64,000 nucleotides of DNA. Origin: an uncultured Bacteriovoracaceae bacterium (GTDB lineage Bacteria; Bdellovibrionota; Bacteriovoracia; Bacteriovoracales; Bacteriovoracaceae). The stretch spans positions 124,001-188,000 of the forward strand of contig CALHBF010000001.1 in NCBI GenBank assembly GCA_937931205.1, read 5' to 3'. Positions 52,244-61,950 of this stretch are shown in pieces. Under the pieces are notes generated by a model, which saw nothing but the letters and a program-made list of their open reading frames with translations, was not told the DNA's origin and made no database searches. The first letter of the stretch is position 1. The number at the start of each line of letters is the position of its first letter. Both the position numbers and the translations under genes were made by a program.

Positions 52244-52582
52244 TTGACTGAGCAGCAAAGTCACGCAAAGCCTAGGCTTTCGATAACTTTCTTTATCCTA
52301 TTTTTGCTTAGTTTTCTTGTTATTGATGTAACGAGCGATATCCTATCGACTTGTTTCCAAGACATCACTGAAGTCGACATTGATTATGAGCACACGCGAC
52401 CAAGTAGCAAAGTTACCAAAACTCCACCAGTTCTCAACCCAGTCTTTACGATTGCTCAAATCTCAGAAGATTACCTAAAAGAAGTTTTTCTTCTTATTCC
52501 TTATTCGATAAATTCCAACTTTAATTTTGTGCAATCCGGTGCCAAACAGGCCAAGGATTTAACAACGATCCCCGTCTCTTAA
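52244..52582 (+). CDS. Small membrane-anchored protein upstream of a TolC-like gene
   Basis: The product is 112 aa from a TTG at 52244 with AAGGAG eight bases upstream. One hydrophobic segment (about 13-33) is followed by a polar region with SDILSTCFQDI and a Pro-rich stretch. No family is recognised, and it is too short to be a normal HlyD adaptor. It precedes the outer-membrane protein and RND genes by 56 bases, so it may be part of that pump operon. A dyad ATAAGC...GCTTAT lies just upstream. Confidence 0.6.
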   Translation: MTEQQSHAKPRLSITFFILFLLSFLVIDVTSDILSTCFQDITEVDIDYEHTRPSSKVTKTPPVLNPVFTIAQISEDYLKEVFLLIPYSINSNFNFVQSGAKQAKDLTTIPVS

Positions 52583-52638
52583 CGCCTCCGTCTTACATTT
52601 TGTTTTTATAATTTAGAAATCTCATTGATAGGTCAGCT

Positions 52639-53883
52639 ATGAAACTATTCGCATTGATGTTTATGCTCATGATTAGCGTAAACTCTTACTCCGAGGTATG
52701 TACTAATACCTACACCCCTCAAGCACTCTACAAAGAGGGAATTAAAAAGAATATCCATCTCCTTCTGAAGGATATGGAAATTCAAGCGATCGATGGACTC
52801 ATCGAAGATGCTAGAAAAATAATCAACCCTGAACTTGAGCACTTCACCACGGCCGGAAATCAGTTCGGCGATAGAAATACAACCAGTGAATCTCGTATTT
52901 GGTTCAACCTTCAGCTCGGCAATAAAAGAAATAAACGAGGCCAGGTGGCCATGGCCGAAAAAGAATTCAGTCAGGCAGAACTCAAACAACTAGAGATTCA
53001 GTTTAAGAAAGAGATATTCCTAGGAATTCTTCGTTATAAACAAATCTCAAGAGAATTGGGTTTTGTTATTAACCTCTATGAAATGGTAGAGAAATTATCA
53101 CTTCGCTATAAGAAGGTCGGATATCTGACTCCCGAGCAAGAAGTGGAGGCGGGAACTTTGAATATTTCCCGTAAAGAACTCGAGTTTCGTCAGGCGAGCC
53201 TTGAGAATGAATCCCTACTCATCAGAAGATTTTTCCAAAAGATGATCAATGAGCAGTGTGATGTGAATGTGGCGCTCAATGAAAGTCTTCCTCATACTTC
53301 ATGGCCTGATCTTGAGCACTTTACCTATGAGCCAGATAAATCCATTAACTTTAAAATGGATCAGATCCTCATCAAAAAATCTCAATTTGTTTTTGATCGC
53401 GAAAACGCTCAAAAATACCCAGATCTCAAAGTTGGACCTGTGTGGCAGCTCAACAAATTAGGTAACAGAGAATTTAATATCTTTGGTGTAGGTTTTATCC
53501 TGCCATTGCCGTTTGAGCGCAACCAAGGTCTTAGAAGCCATGCTCAGATGAATCTAGAGCGGGCCAAACGCACAGAAGAGTTTAACAAGACTCAAAGAGA
53601 GAAAGAGTTTATTTTCCGTATGGAAAGTTATCAGCGTCTAAGAACGAAGCTGTTGGCCGAAAATGATATGGAAGCATACTCGGCAATGACTGTTAAGTAT
53701 AACCGACTTTTTAAGCGCGGACTTCTCTCAACAGGAAGCTTTCTCAACTTTAAACGTGAGCTACTGAATTTGGCAGTCAAAGTTCATGAAGTAGAAACTG
53801 ATCTCGCTACCCATTTAATGGAACTCTATCGACTCAATGACAAATCTACCGATGGATTTGTGGCGAAAGTTTTAAGGTTATAA
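52639..53883 (+). CDS. TolC-like outer-membrane efflux protein
   Basis: The product is 414 aa. Signal peptide (1-18, NSYSE) and long helical stretches typical of the outer-membrane efflux family (GNKRNKRGQVAMAEKEF; ELDNFVI-like internal repeats). VGPVWQLNKLG and FGVGFILPLPFERNQG are the usual strand before the second helical half. It should form the outer channel of the RND pump whose gene starts two bases later. Confidence 0.82.
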   Translation: MKLFALMFMLMISVNSYSEVCTNTYTPQALYKEGIKKNIHLLLKDMEIQAIDGLIEDARKIINPELEHFTTAGNQFGDRNTTSESRIWFNLQLGNKRNKRGQVAMAEKEFSQAELKQLEIQFKKEIFLGILRYKQISRELGFVINLYEMVEKLSLRYKKVGYLTPEQEVEAGTLNISRKELEFRQASLENESLLIRRFFQKMINEQCDVNVALNESLPHTSWPDLEHFTYEPDKSINFKMDQILIKKSQFVFDRENAQKYPDLKVGPVWQLNKLGNREFNIFGVGFILPLPFERNQGLRSHAQMNLERAKRTEEFNKTQREKEFIFRMESYQRLRTKLLAENDMEAYSAMTVKYNRLFKRGLLSTGSFLNFKRELLNLAVKVHEVETDLATHLMELYRLNDKSTDGFVAKVLRL

Positions 53884-53885
53884 TT

Positions 53886-56800
53886 ATGAAATCAATTATT
53901 CGTTTTAGCGTACAAAATAGTTATGTCGTTATCTTTTTAACGTTACTCGTTTCGATCATTGGTATTTATTGTTTTCAAAATATGGCCATTGATGCCGTTC
54001 CTGATACAACGAACACTCAAGTACAAGTGATTACTCTTCCAACGGGACTTGTTCCTGAGGAAGTAGAACGTCAGGTGACCTTCCCAATTGAAACTTCTCT
54101 TAATGGAATTAAAGGTGTTGAAGAGATCCGTTCTATTTCTCGTGCAGGTCTCTCTCACATTACAGTGATCTTCACCGAAGGGACTGACATTCTTGAGGCC
54201 CGTCAATTGATCTCTGAGAGACTACTCATCGTTAAAGATGAGCTCCCTCAATATCAGAGTTTTATGGGGCCCATCGTCACTGGTCTAGGAGATATCTTCC
54301 ATTATGTGGTGATTCCAAAAAACAGAGGGCTAGAAAATCTTTCGATGGAAGAACTAATGGAGCTTCGAAATGTGCAGGACTGGGTTATTCGTCCTAAACT
54401 TCGTCGAGTCAAAGGGATTGCTGAGGTTAATACCACCGGTGGTTACCCTACTCAGTATTACGTTCAACCTCATTTGAAAAAAATGCATGAGCACAGTATT
54501 TCGTTCAATGAACTTAATCGCGCTCTTGAGCGAAATAACTTTAACGTTGGTGGAAGTTATTTTGAAAAAGGCGACTCGGCAATTTTAATTCAAGGTTTAG
54601 GTCTTCTCAAAAATATTGAGGATATTAAAAACGTTCCAATTAAAATGTCCAAAAACCTTCAGCCTATCTTCATTAAAGATATTGCCGAAGTGAAATTAGA
54701 CAAACCACTTGTCAATGGATCATCTAGTTTTAATGGTCATGAAGCAGTTATCGGCTCACCCCTCATGCTTGCCGGAGAAAACTCCCGAGTGGTTGCAGTG
54801 GCCCTTAATGAAGCCATTGATGATCTTAATGAGAACATCTTAAAAGATTATGAAATCAAGGTGCTTTATGATCGTTCACAATTAGTGAATGCAACTCTAA
54901 GTACAGTTAGCGGAAATTTGATTTTCGGTTGTGGTCTGGTTGTTCTTGTCCTTATCTTTCTTATTGGTAACCTCCGAGCGGCGATCATCACTTCGGTCAT
55001 GATTCCTGTGAGTCTCCTTATCACTTTTATTATCATGAAAGTGACAAATCTATCCGGTAACTTGATGAGCTTAGGTGCCCTGGATTTCGGGGTCATTATT
55101 GATGGAGCAGTAATTGTTATTGATAACTGTATCAGACAAATTCAAGGAAGAACCAACAAGAAAGGAAAAGAGCTTGATCGTGAGGAAATCAAAGAAACTG
55201 TTGTTGATGCCACTCACGAAATTATATCTTCGTCTATGCTTGGCCGCTTCATTATCATTCTCGTATTCATCCCTCTTCTTCTCCTTACAGGTGTTGAAGG
55301 TAAGATGTTCTCACCGATGGCAAAAACTTTCGTATATGCTCTAGGTGCTCTCTTTATTCTTTCATTCACTTCAGTTCCTGCATTGGCATCTCTTCTTCTT
55401 AAGAGTGAAAAAGAAGAGAAAAAACCAATTATGCTTCGTCTGTTTGAAAGAATCTATTACCCAGCTTTGAACTGGTCTTTAAATAAGTTCTGGTTCCTGG
55501 CAACGATCTCTGCTTCACTTCTTGCAGTCTCTTTTTATCTCTTCTCCAATATCGGAGGAGAATTTATCCCTAAAATGGATGAAGGAAGTGCCGCGGTCAG
55601 AGTTGTCCGCAAGGCCGATGTGGGTCCAACGCATGTTCTGGAAGAACAAAAACGTCTGGAAAAACTACTCCTTGATAAGATTCCTGAAATTGCGACAGCT
55701 TTCTCACGTAGTGGTACGGCCGAAGTTCCTGATGATCCAAACGGGATCAATATGTCAGATATCATGATTGAGTTTAAAGATAAGTCCCAATGGAGACCTG
55801 ATATTACTCGCGCTGATATTCGACATGAAATTCTTGAAACTCTTAAAAGTGATGCTCGTGGAGCAAGCTTTATGATGGGGCAGCCTATTGAGATGCGTTC
55901 TAACGAACTACTCGAAGGTACTCGTGCTGATATCTCATTGAAGGTCTTTGGAAATGATCTCGATCAAATTGTTGGACTCGCAGAGAAAATTCAGACGGTC
56001 GTGGAATCAGTTCAAGGAGCCTCAGAAGTTGAACTTGATGTTCAAGGTAAGAGCATGCTCTTAAAAGTAACTCCAAATGAAGAAGTCAGAGAGCAGATTG
56101 CCGTTGGCCGTGGAAATATTCTTGATACCGTAGAGATGGCCCTTGCAGGAATTGAGGTAGGAAAAATCTATGAAGGTATGAGAAGTTTTCCGCTGGTTCT
56201 TCGTTTAGAGCAAGAAGATCGCTCTAATATTGAGTCGATTAAAAATCTTCCGATTTTTGTTCGTGATGGCCTGAGCCTCAAACTCAAAGATATTGCTCAT
56301 ATTGAACAAGTCCCTACCCACAGTGTAATCACTCGTGAAAACACTCAACGTCGTGTGGCCGTACAAATCAACGTTAAAGGACGTGATATGGAAAGCTATG
56401 TGCGTGAAGCAGCCGCTCTAGTGGAGAAAGAAGTGGAAATTCCACATGGTGTACGTCTGGAATGGGGTGGAAACTTTAAAAACCTACAAAATGCTAAGGC
56501 ACGTTTAGGTGTGATTATTCCGATCACTCTTTTTGTCGTATTTCTTCTTATCTACTATGCTTTCTTTAACTGGAAGATTGCCCTCTTGATTTTTGCTTGT
56601 ATTCCTTTTGCCTGGGTAGGAGGAATTCTTATGCTGATTGCCGGAGGTCTACCATTTAGTATCTCGGCCGGAGTTGGTTTTATCGCCCTCTCAGGGATTG
56701 CCGTGATTAACGGGATGATTCTCGTGGCCTACTTCAACACTCTTAAAAATCAAGGGATGACTGGCGAAGACCTGGTGAAGAATGCTGTGAGCCTGCGACT

Positions 56801-57011
56801 TCGTCCGGTTCTTATGACGGCCATTGCTGATATCTTTGGATTCCTACCTATGGCCTTTGCCACAGGTCTCGGAGCAGAAGTTCAAAAGCCACTGGCCCTA
56901 GTTGTTATCGGTGGAGTTATTACGGCGACACTACTGACACTTATTTTTATCCCAGTTCTTTATAAGAAGTTTGAGAAAAAAATTGGTCTCGCTAAAATCG
57001 TTGAACACTAA
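53886..57011 (+). CDS. Heavy-metal efflux RND transporter (CzcA/CusA-like)
   Basis: The product is 1041 aa. The HME-type signature GALDFGVIIDGAVIVIDN in TM4 carries the proton-relay Asp, and MKVTNLSGNLMSLG precedes it. There are twelve membrane segments and two large periplasmic loops. Homologues export Cu/Ag or Zn/Co/Cd through a TolC-type channel; the metal cannot be read here. No membrane fusion protein gene is present between it and the OMP gene. It ends tail to tail with a second RND gene. Confidence 0.93.
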   Translation: MKSIIRFSVQNSYVVIFLTLLVSIIGIYCFQNMAIDAVPDTTNTQVQVITLPTGLVPEEVERQVTFPIETSLNGIKGVEEIRSISRAGLSHITVIFTEGTDILEARQLISERLLIVKDELPQYQSFMGPIVTGLGDIFHYVVIPKNRGLENLSMEELMELRNVQDWVIRPKLRRVKGIAEVNTTGGYPTQYYVQPHLKKMHEHSISFNELNRALERNNFNVGGSYFEKGDSAILIQGLGLLKNIEDIKNVPIKMSKNLQPIFIKDIAEVKLDKPLVNGSSSFNGHEAVIGSPLMLAGENSRVVAVALNEAIDDLNENILKDYEIKVLYDRSQLVNATLSTVSGNLIFGCGLVVLVLIFLIGNLRAAIITSVMIPVSLLITFIIMKVTNLSGNLMSLGALDFGVIIDGAVIVIDNCIRQIQGRTNKKGKELDREEIKETVVDATHEIISSSMLGRFIIILVFIPLLLLTGVEGKMFSPMAKTFVYALGALFILSFTSVPALASLLLKSEKEEKKPIMLRLFERIYYPALNWSLNKFWFLATISASLLAVSFYLFSNIGGEFIPKMDEGSAAVRVVRKADVGPTHVLEEQKRLEKLLLDKIPEIATAFSRSGTAEVPDDPNGINMSDIMIEFKDKSQWRPDITRADIRHEILETLKSDARGASFMMGQPIEMRSNELLEGTRADISLKVFGNDLDQIVGLAEKIQTVVESVQGASEVELDVQGKSMLLKVTPNEEVREQIAVGRGNILDTVEMALAGIEVGKIYEGMRSFPLVLRLEQEDRSNIESIKNLPIFVRDGLSLKLKDIAHIEQVPTHSVITRENTQRRVAVQINVKGRDMESYVREAAALVEKEVEIPHGVRLEWGGNFKNLQNAKARLGVIIPITLFVVFLLIYYAFFNWKIALLIFACIPFAWVGGILMLIAGGLPFSISAGVGFIALSGIAVINGMILVAYFNTLKNQGMTGEDLVKNAVSLRLRPVLMTAIADIFGFLPMAFATGLGAEVQKPLALVVIGGVITATLLTLIFIPVLYKKFEKKIGLAKIVEH

Positions 57012-57016
57012 AACTC

Positions 57017-57050
57017 AAAAGGGAGTGAGGATTAAACCTCACTCCCTTTT
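57017..57050. terminator. Bidirectional terminator between the two RND genes
   Basis: AAAAGGGAGTGAGG (57017-57030) and CCTCACTCCCTTTT (57037-57050) form a perfect 14-bp stem with a six-base loop. A T run follows on the + strand and TTTT on the minus strand. The stop codon of the second RND gene lies in the loop. Confidence 0.9.
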
Positions 57051-60000
57051 TTCTTTCTTTTCTCTTCTAATTTCAAAAACAAACTCGGTAGTAAAAACAG
57101 TGTTAAGAATGTTGAAGACATCAGTCCTCCAATCACTACTGTGGCCAGAGGTCGCTGCACCTCCGCACCAATCCCCGTATTTAAGGCCATTGGAATAAAA
57201 CCAAATCCTGCTACCAGAGCAGTCATCAGTACGGGACGAAGACGACTGAGAGTTCCTTCAATCACTGCTTCACGAAGATTATGTTGTTCTTCTTCACGCA
57301 CAAGTACAGAAATGAGCACTAATGAGTTAAGAAGGGCAATACCAATCAATGCAATAAATCCAACACCGGCCGAAACTGAGAAATTAATTCCTCTGATCCA
57401 TAAAGCAAACACTCCCCCTACCGCAGAAAATGGCACCGCTGAGAAAACTAAAAGTGTGTACGAGAGATTTCCAAAAATCTTGAGAAGATAGAGGAAAACG
57501 GCCAGTAGTGTGAGAGGTAAAATAATCATTAACTTCTTATTGGCCCTCTCAAGATTCTTAAACTGTCCTCCCCAAGTTAAATCAATCCCAGAAAGATCAA
57601 GTTTTGAGGTTACTGCCTGATTGGCTTCTTGAACAAGTGAGGAGAGATCACGATCGGCAACATTTATGGAAATGGCCGAATACCTTCTTCCCCATTGACG
57701 TGCAATAGTTGTAATTTTTTCTTCTTGCGTGACATTGGCAATTTTAGAAACAGGAACTGTTCCTCCCGTTGGTAATTCCACGGGAAGATTTTTAATGGAA
57801 GAGATTTCATCTCGAAGAGATTCATCAAGATGAAGGAAAATAGGATATTTAATTCCCGAGTCAATAAAAGCTCCGACTTCCATTCCTGCGAAGGCCAGAC
57901 CGATGGAGCGATTAAAATCTTCCAGATGAATTCCATAGCTTCCTAAAATTTCAAAATCCGGTGCGATATCAAGAACCGGACCACGACGCAATGAAGTCAA
58001 TGGATCCTGTTCAATGCTCTCAACTCCACTGATTGGTTCAATTAACTTCTGAGAAGCTAAACCCAAATCATAAAGACGATCAAGGTCAGTACCAAAAAGA
58101 CGAAGAGAGATATCAGCTCGAGAACCTTCCAACATTTCATTAAAACGCATTTCAATGGGCTGAGTAATACTGAACTCTTCATCAGGAAAAGTATCTTGAA
58201 GTTTTTTTACAATTGCTCCCATTAGCTCATCCTTCGTCTTAAATCGCCATTGATCTCGATCTTTATTTAAAATAATAAAAGTATCAGCAAGGTTCACCCC
58301 CATCGGATCAGTTGCTGATTCGGGAGTTCCCAATCGAGCAAAGACAGTTCTCACTTCAGGAAACTCTTTAATGACTTCTTCTACTTTTAACTGCTCACTC
58401 ACTGATTTATTAATACCCACCCTGGCGTTACGAGTGACTCCAATAACGGCATCACCTTCATCTAACTGAGGAATGAAGTCTGAACCCAGACGAGTAAGAA
58501 GAAAGCCTGATATCAGGAGAAGACATGAACATATAACAACGAGAGGTTTCGTTTTATCTAGAACAAGTTCTAAAGCTCGTCTGAAATTCTTTTTAAGAAA
58601 AATAAAAAGTTTTGTTTCATGCTCATCATGTTCTGGATTCACTTTCAAAAAAAGAAAGGAAAGAATTGGCATTAAGACTACGGCCACAATCAAAGAAGTA
58701 CCAAGGGCCATAAGTACCGTTAAGGCCATCGGACGGAACATCTTTCCTTCTACCCCTTCAAGAGTAAGAATGGGAAGGTAGACCGCCATAATGAGAAGAA
58801 GTCCTGACACCACTGGTGGCATCACTTCCTTCATAACATCTTTGACCAGCTCTAATTTATGTTTGGGATTGAGAAGTCGAGCTTTGTCCAAAGTCATTTT
58901 GGCCAGAATCGATTCTACAATAACAACAGAAGCATCTACTAAAAGCCCAAAATCAATGGCCCCTAAGCTCATCAGATTTCCTGTAATACCAAAATAAGTC
59001 ATCCCTCTGAGGGCAACCAGCATGGAAATAGGGATCGCAAGAGTCACAATCATGGCAGCTCTCAAATCTCCTAGAAGAATGAGAAGAATGACTATAACTA
59101 AAATGGCCCCTTCCACCAGTGAAGTGGAAACAGTTTTAATAGTATTATCGACCAAGAATTTTCTAGTATAGAGAGGAACAAGCTTAACTCCCTCTGGAAG
59201 CTTTAACTCGGCTATCGCTTCCTCTACTTTCTCTACAACCATTCTCCCATTGGCCCCAACTCTCATGAGAACTGTTCCAAGAACCGCTTCCTCGCCTTCA
59301 TGAGTAGCAGCTCCAACTCTAAGGGCATGATCAAAACGCACTTCACCAATATCTTTGACTCGTACTTTTTTTCCCGTGTTGGCCACTTTAAGCAGTAATT
59401 CTGAAATTTTTTCTAAAGAGTTCGTGTGAGGATGTGTCCTGACAATAATCTGTTCATCTTTATTCTGGATATATCCACCACCGGCCGAAAGACCGAGGGA
59501 AGTTAACTTTTCCATCAAATCATTGATCGTAATCCCATAAAGATCCATCTTTTCAGGATAAAAATTGACGTGAACCTGTTTAACAAATCCTCCATTGGAA
59601 TCAATGTCAGCTACTCCCGCAATTTTTTTAAGATGAGGTTTAATAATAAAGTCCTGAATAACTCTCAATTCAGTCAGACGTGTGACTTCATCAAGTTTTT
59701 TTAAGGGAGATGAATCACTCACCTCTAGAGTGTACATAAAAACTTCACCCAGACCTGTTGTTATTGGAGCAAGCTCTAATGAAACTTCGCTCGGAAGATC
59801 CACATTACCCATTTTTTCAGAGACCTGTTGTCTGGCCCAATAGATATCTGTTCCCTCTTCGAAGACGAGAGTAATCTGTGAGAGTCCAAATTTTGAAATA
59901 GACCTAAGATCTGTTAAGCCGGGAACTCCAGAGAGTTCCATCTCAAGAGTTCTTGTCACTTGCATTTCAATATTTTCTGGATCTAAGCTCTTCGTCTTGG

Positions 60001-60148
60001 CATTTACCACAACTTGAACGTTGGTAATATCTGGGACTGCATCAATGGGAATATCACTAATACCAAGAAGGCCCCAAAGGATTACCCCTAAAGTCATCAC
60101 GATAATGGTCATTCTATTTTTAAAAATAGACTCTAAGAAAGAATTCAT
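57032..60148 (-). CDS. Second heavy-metal RND transporter (CzcA-like)
   Basis: The product is 1038 aa. Signature GAIDFGLLVDASVVIVES in TM4 keeps the Asp residues but has Ala for Gly and Ser for Asn relative to the first pump. The pore and docking loops are similar (DFIPQLDEGDAV). It is likely a paralogue of the convergent pump. It follows the OMP gene with an ATGA overlap, again without an adaptor gene. Confidence 0.92.
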   Translation of the reverse strand: MNSFLESIFKNRMTIIVMTLGVILWGLLGISDIPIDAVPDITNVQVVVNAKTKSLDPENIEMQVTRTLEMELSGVPGLTDLRSISKFGLSQITLVFEEGTDIYWARQQVSEKMGNVDLPSEVSLELAPITTGLGEVFMYTLEVSDSSPLKKLDEVTRLTELRVIQDFIIKPHLKKIAGVADIDSNGGFVKQVHVNFYPEKMDLYGITINDLMEKLTSLGLSAGGGYIQNKDEQIIVRTHPHTNSLEKISELLLKVANTGKKVRVKDIGEVRFDHALRVGAATHEGEEAVLGTVLMRVGANGRMVVEKVEEAIAELKLPEGVKLVPLYTRKFLVDNTIKTVSTSLVEGAILVIVILLILLGDLRAAMIVTLAIPISMLVALRGMTYFGITGNLMSLGAIDFGLLVDASVVIVESILAKMTLDKARLLNPKHKLELVKDVMKEVMPPVVSGLLLIMAVYLPILTLEGVEGKMFRPMALTVLMALGTSLIVAVVLMPILSFLFLKVNPEHDEHETKLFIFLKKNFRRALELVLDKTKPLVVICSCLLLISGFLLTRLGSDFIPQLDEGDAVIGVTRNARVGINKSVSEQLKVEEVIKEFPEVRTVFARLGTPESATDPMGVNLADTFIILNKDRDQWRFKTKDELMGAIVKKLQDTFPDEEFSITQPIEMRFNEMLEGSRADISLRLFGTDLDRLYDLGLASQKLIEPISGVESIEQDPLTSLRRGPVLDIAPDFEILGSYGIHLEDFNRSIGLAFAGMEVGAFIDSGIKYPIFLHLDESLRDEISSIKNLPVELPTGGTVPVSKIANVTQEEKITTIARQWGRRYSAISINVADRDLSSLVQEANQAVTSKLDLSGIDLTWGGQFKNLERANKKLMIILPLTLLAVFLYLLKIFGNLSYTLLVFSAVPFSAVGGVFALWIRGINFSVSAGVGFIALIGIALLNSLVLISVLVREEEQHNLREAVIEGTLSRLRPVLMTALVAGFGFIPMALNTGIGAEVQRPLATVVIGGLMSSTFLTLFLLPSLFLKLEEKRKKKGSEV

Positions 60149-61341
60149 TTTAAATCCGTTTTTTTGCCAATTAATTCATTGAGGTCAGCAAGGTTTCTGT
60201 AAAATTCATAACGTGCTTTATAAGTCAGATTCATTGTCTCATTGACCAGATTGTCATGACCAAGAAGTGAGATGGCCGTGATTCGACCTTTCTTGAAAGC
60301 AACTTCCGCTTCATTTATTTCCTTCTTCATTACTTGGAGTTTTCTCATACTAAAATTTTGTGTCTGATGAAAACTCAACTGCATCTGTTGATAAATTTCA
60401 TCAAAGCTATTTAATAAATTCATTTCGGTTAATTTTTGACTGGCCTCTTCTTTTTTAAGCTGGGCCCGTGCAATTTCCTGACGATATTGTCCCCTATCCC
60501 ATAAAGGCACAGTGACTCCAACGTTAGCGTGGATAAATTCATTTTCAGGTCTAAGGTGCTCAACTCGATAGTTTAAACCGACTTGAACCTCTGGACGACT
60601 TTCAAGTTCTGTTTTCTTAACTTGGTTTTTAGCAATCTCAATTTGTTTATGCTGCTTCTTCCATTCCGGTCCCTCCGTCATGAAAGTCATAAATTCTTCT
60701 TTGGGTGCAAGAGAAAGTTGATCTAGCTCAAGGCTCACGGTATCCACTTCCACCCCAGCAAGGCGCTTGATCTTAGATTTCAAATTGGTCATTTTTGAGC
60801 GGATTTCAAAAATATAATTATCAACCAGTAGCATCTGATTATTAATCATACTTGCTTCAATTTTATCATTTTCAGAAATAATGCTTTTGGCATTAAGATA
60901 CTTTTTAATGCCATTTAAGCGCTGTCTTCTTTTCTGGTTACTTTCATTGAGCTTTTCCATGTAACCAAATTCAATGCTCATCAAAAGAGTGGCATGATAA
61001 ATTCTAAGTTCTGCTTGGGTGACATCCAGTTTTGCAAGGTCCTCTAAAAGTCGGGCCTCACCACTTAGGATTTCCTTTGTGCCAGGCCAAGGCAGAGGCT
61101 GCATAAAAGTCAGGTCCATCACATGAGCATGGTCACGACCTGTGCGAGCTTTACCTGTTTGTATAGAAACAGTGGGGTTTTTCCATAAACGGGATTGATT
61201 GATACCGAGGCTTCGGGCCTGCAATTCCTGCTGTCCCATGATCAACTGAGGAGTTCGCTCCACCGCCATTCTGGCAATTTCCTGCGGAGTCTTAGAGTAA
61301 ACAAGAGAAGATAAAAAAAGTAATAAGATAAAAATATTCAT
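60145..61341 (-). CDS. Second TolC-like outer-membrane efflux protein
   Basis: The product is 398 aa. Signal peptide (1-16, LVYSK) and helical TolC repeats (AVERTPQLIMGQQELQARSL; FKKGRITAISLLGHDNLVNE near the end). It resembles CzcC/CusC-type channels and is paired with the RND gene it overlaps. Confidence 0.85.
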   Translation of the reverse strand: MNIFILLLFLSSLVYSKTPQEIARMAVERTPQLIMGQQELQARSLGINQSRLWKNPTVSIQTGKARTGRDHAHVMDLTFMQPLPWPGTKEILSGEARLLEDLAKLDVTQAELRIYHATLLMSIEFGYMEKLNESNQKRRQRLNGIKKYLNAKSIISENDKIEASMINNQMLLVDNYIFEIRSKMTNLKSKIKRLAGVEVDTVSLELDQLSLAPKEEFMTFMTEGPEWKKQHKQIEIAKNQVKKTELESRPEVQVGLNYRVEHLRPENEFIHANVGVTVPLWDRGQYRQEIARAQLKKEEASQKLTEMNLLNSFDEIYQQMQLSFHQTQNFSMRKLQVMKKEINEAEVAFKKGRITAISLLGHDNLVNETMNLTYKARYEFYRNLADLNELIGKKTDLK

Positions 61342-61385
61342 GCCACTATCATGGCAAAGAATTTATGAACTTTAAAATCCGTTAT

Positions 61386-61430
61386 ATGACCTATAGGCTT
61401 AATTTTAGTGTAGGTAAAATGACCTAGAGG
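61386..61430. repeat. Two direct copies of an operator-like 12-mer
   Basis: ATGACCTATAGG (61386-61397) and ATGACCTAGAGG (61419-61430) differ at one base and start 33 bp apart. The first contains the palindrome CCTATAGG. They lie upstream of the pump operon; the second overlaps the 3' end of the LuxR-type gene. A regulator-binding pair is plausible. Confidence 0.4.
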
Positions 61431-61930
61431 GTCTCTTTTGCTAGAAATAGGTCTTCAAAAAAGAAAGCGAACAATTCCGTACGTCCAGGAAGACCTGATT
61501 TCTGATAAATTTTAAGTGCGTGTTGCCTGATTGTTTTTTCTGCTGATCCTCTTAATTCGGCCACGTCTTTAAAAGACAGTCCTTTAAGTAGGAGGAGGGC
61601 CACATCTCTTTCGGCCGGTGTCAATTCCCAGCTATCAAACTGCCCTGTGATGACTGAATGCATATCTTGCAATGTTTTCTTATTTTTCTCACGCCAACTT
61701 TGGTACTCCGCATTTAGCTCTAAATAAGAATTCTTCTCCTTGATGAGAAGTTTGTCGGTTTTGATCCAGCTTGACCAGAGATACAGAGACCAGAGGGCCG
61801 CAATAAAACAGATGAAGAATTCAAATCCCAAATGCTGAAGGTTCTGCCCTTGCGAGTATTCCCACCAGATATCGACTACTGAAAAAACAAAAAAAAATAA
61901 AGTGATGAGAATTGGAAAACGTTGTTTCAT
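61424..61930 (-). CDS. Membrane-bound LuxR-type transcriptional regulator
   Basis: The product is 168 aa. Two transmembrane helices (about 7-24 and 36-54) with a short periplasmic loop, a coiled-coil linker (about 58-92), then a GerE-type HTH (about 101-160: LTPAERDVALLLLKGLS, EKTIRQHALKIYQKSG). No receiver or kinase domain. A membrane-tethered LuxR of this kind could sense envelope conditions directly. It is transcribed toward the metal pump, suggesting control of that pump, unproven. Confidence 0.85.
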   Translation of the reverse strand: MKQRFPILITLFFFVFSVVDIWWEYSQGQNLQHLGFEFFICFIAALWSLYLWSSWIKTDKLLIKEKNSYLELNAEYQSWREKNKKTLQDMHSVITGQFDSWELTPAERDVALLLLKGLSFKDVAELRGSAEKTIRQHALKIYQKSGLPGRTELFAFFFEDLFLAKETL

Positions 61931-61950
61931 GCTCTCACTCTAGCCTATTT

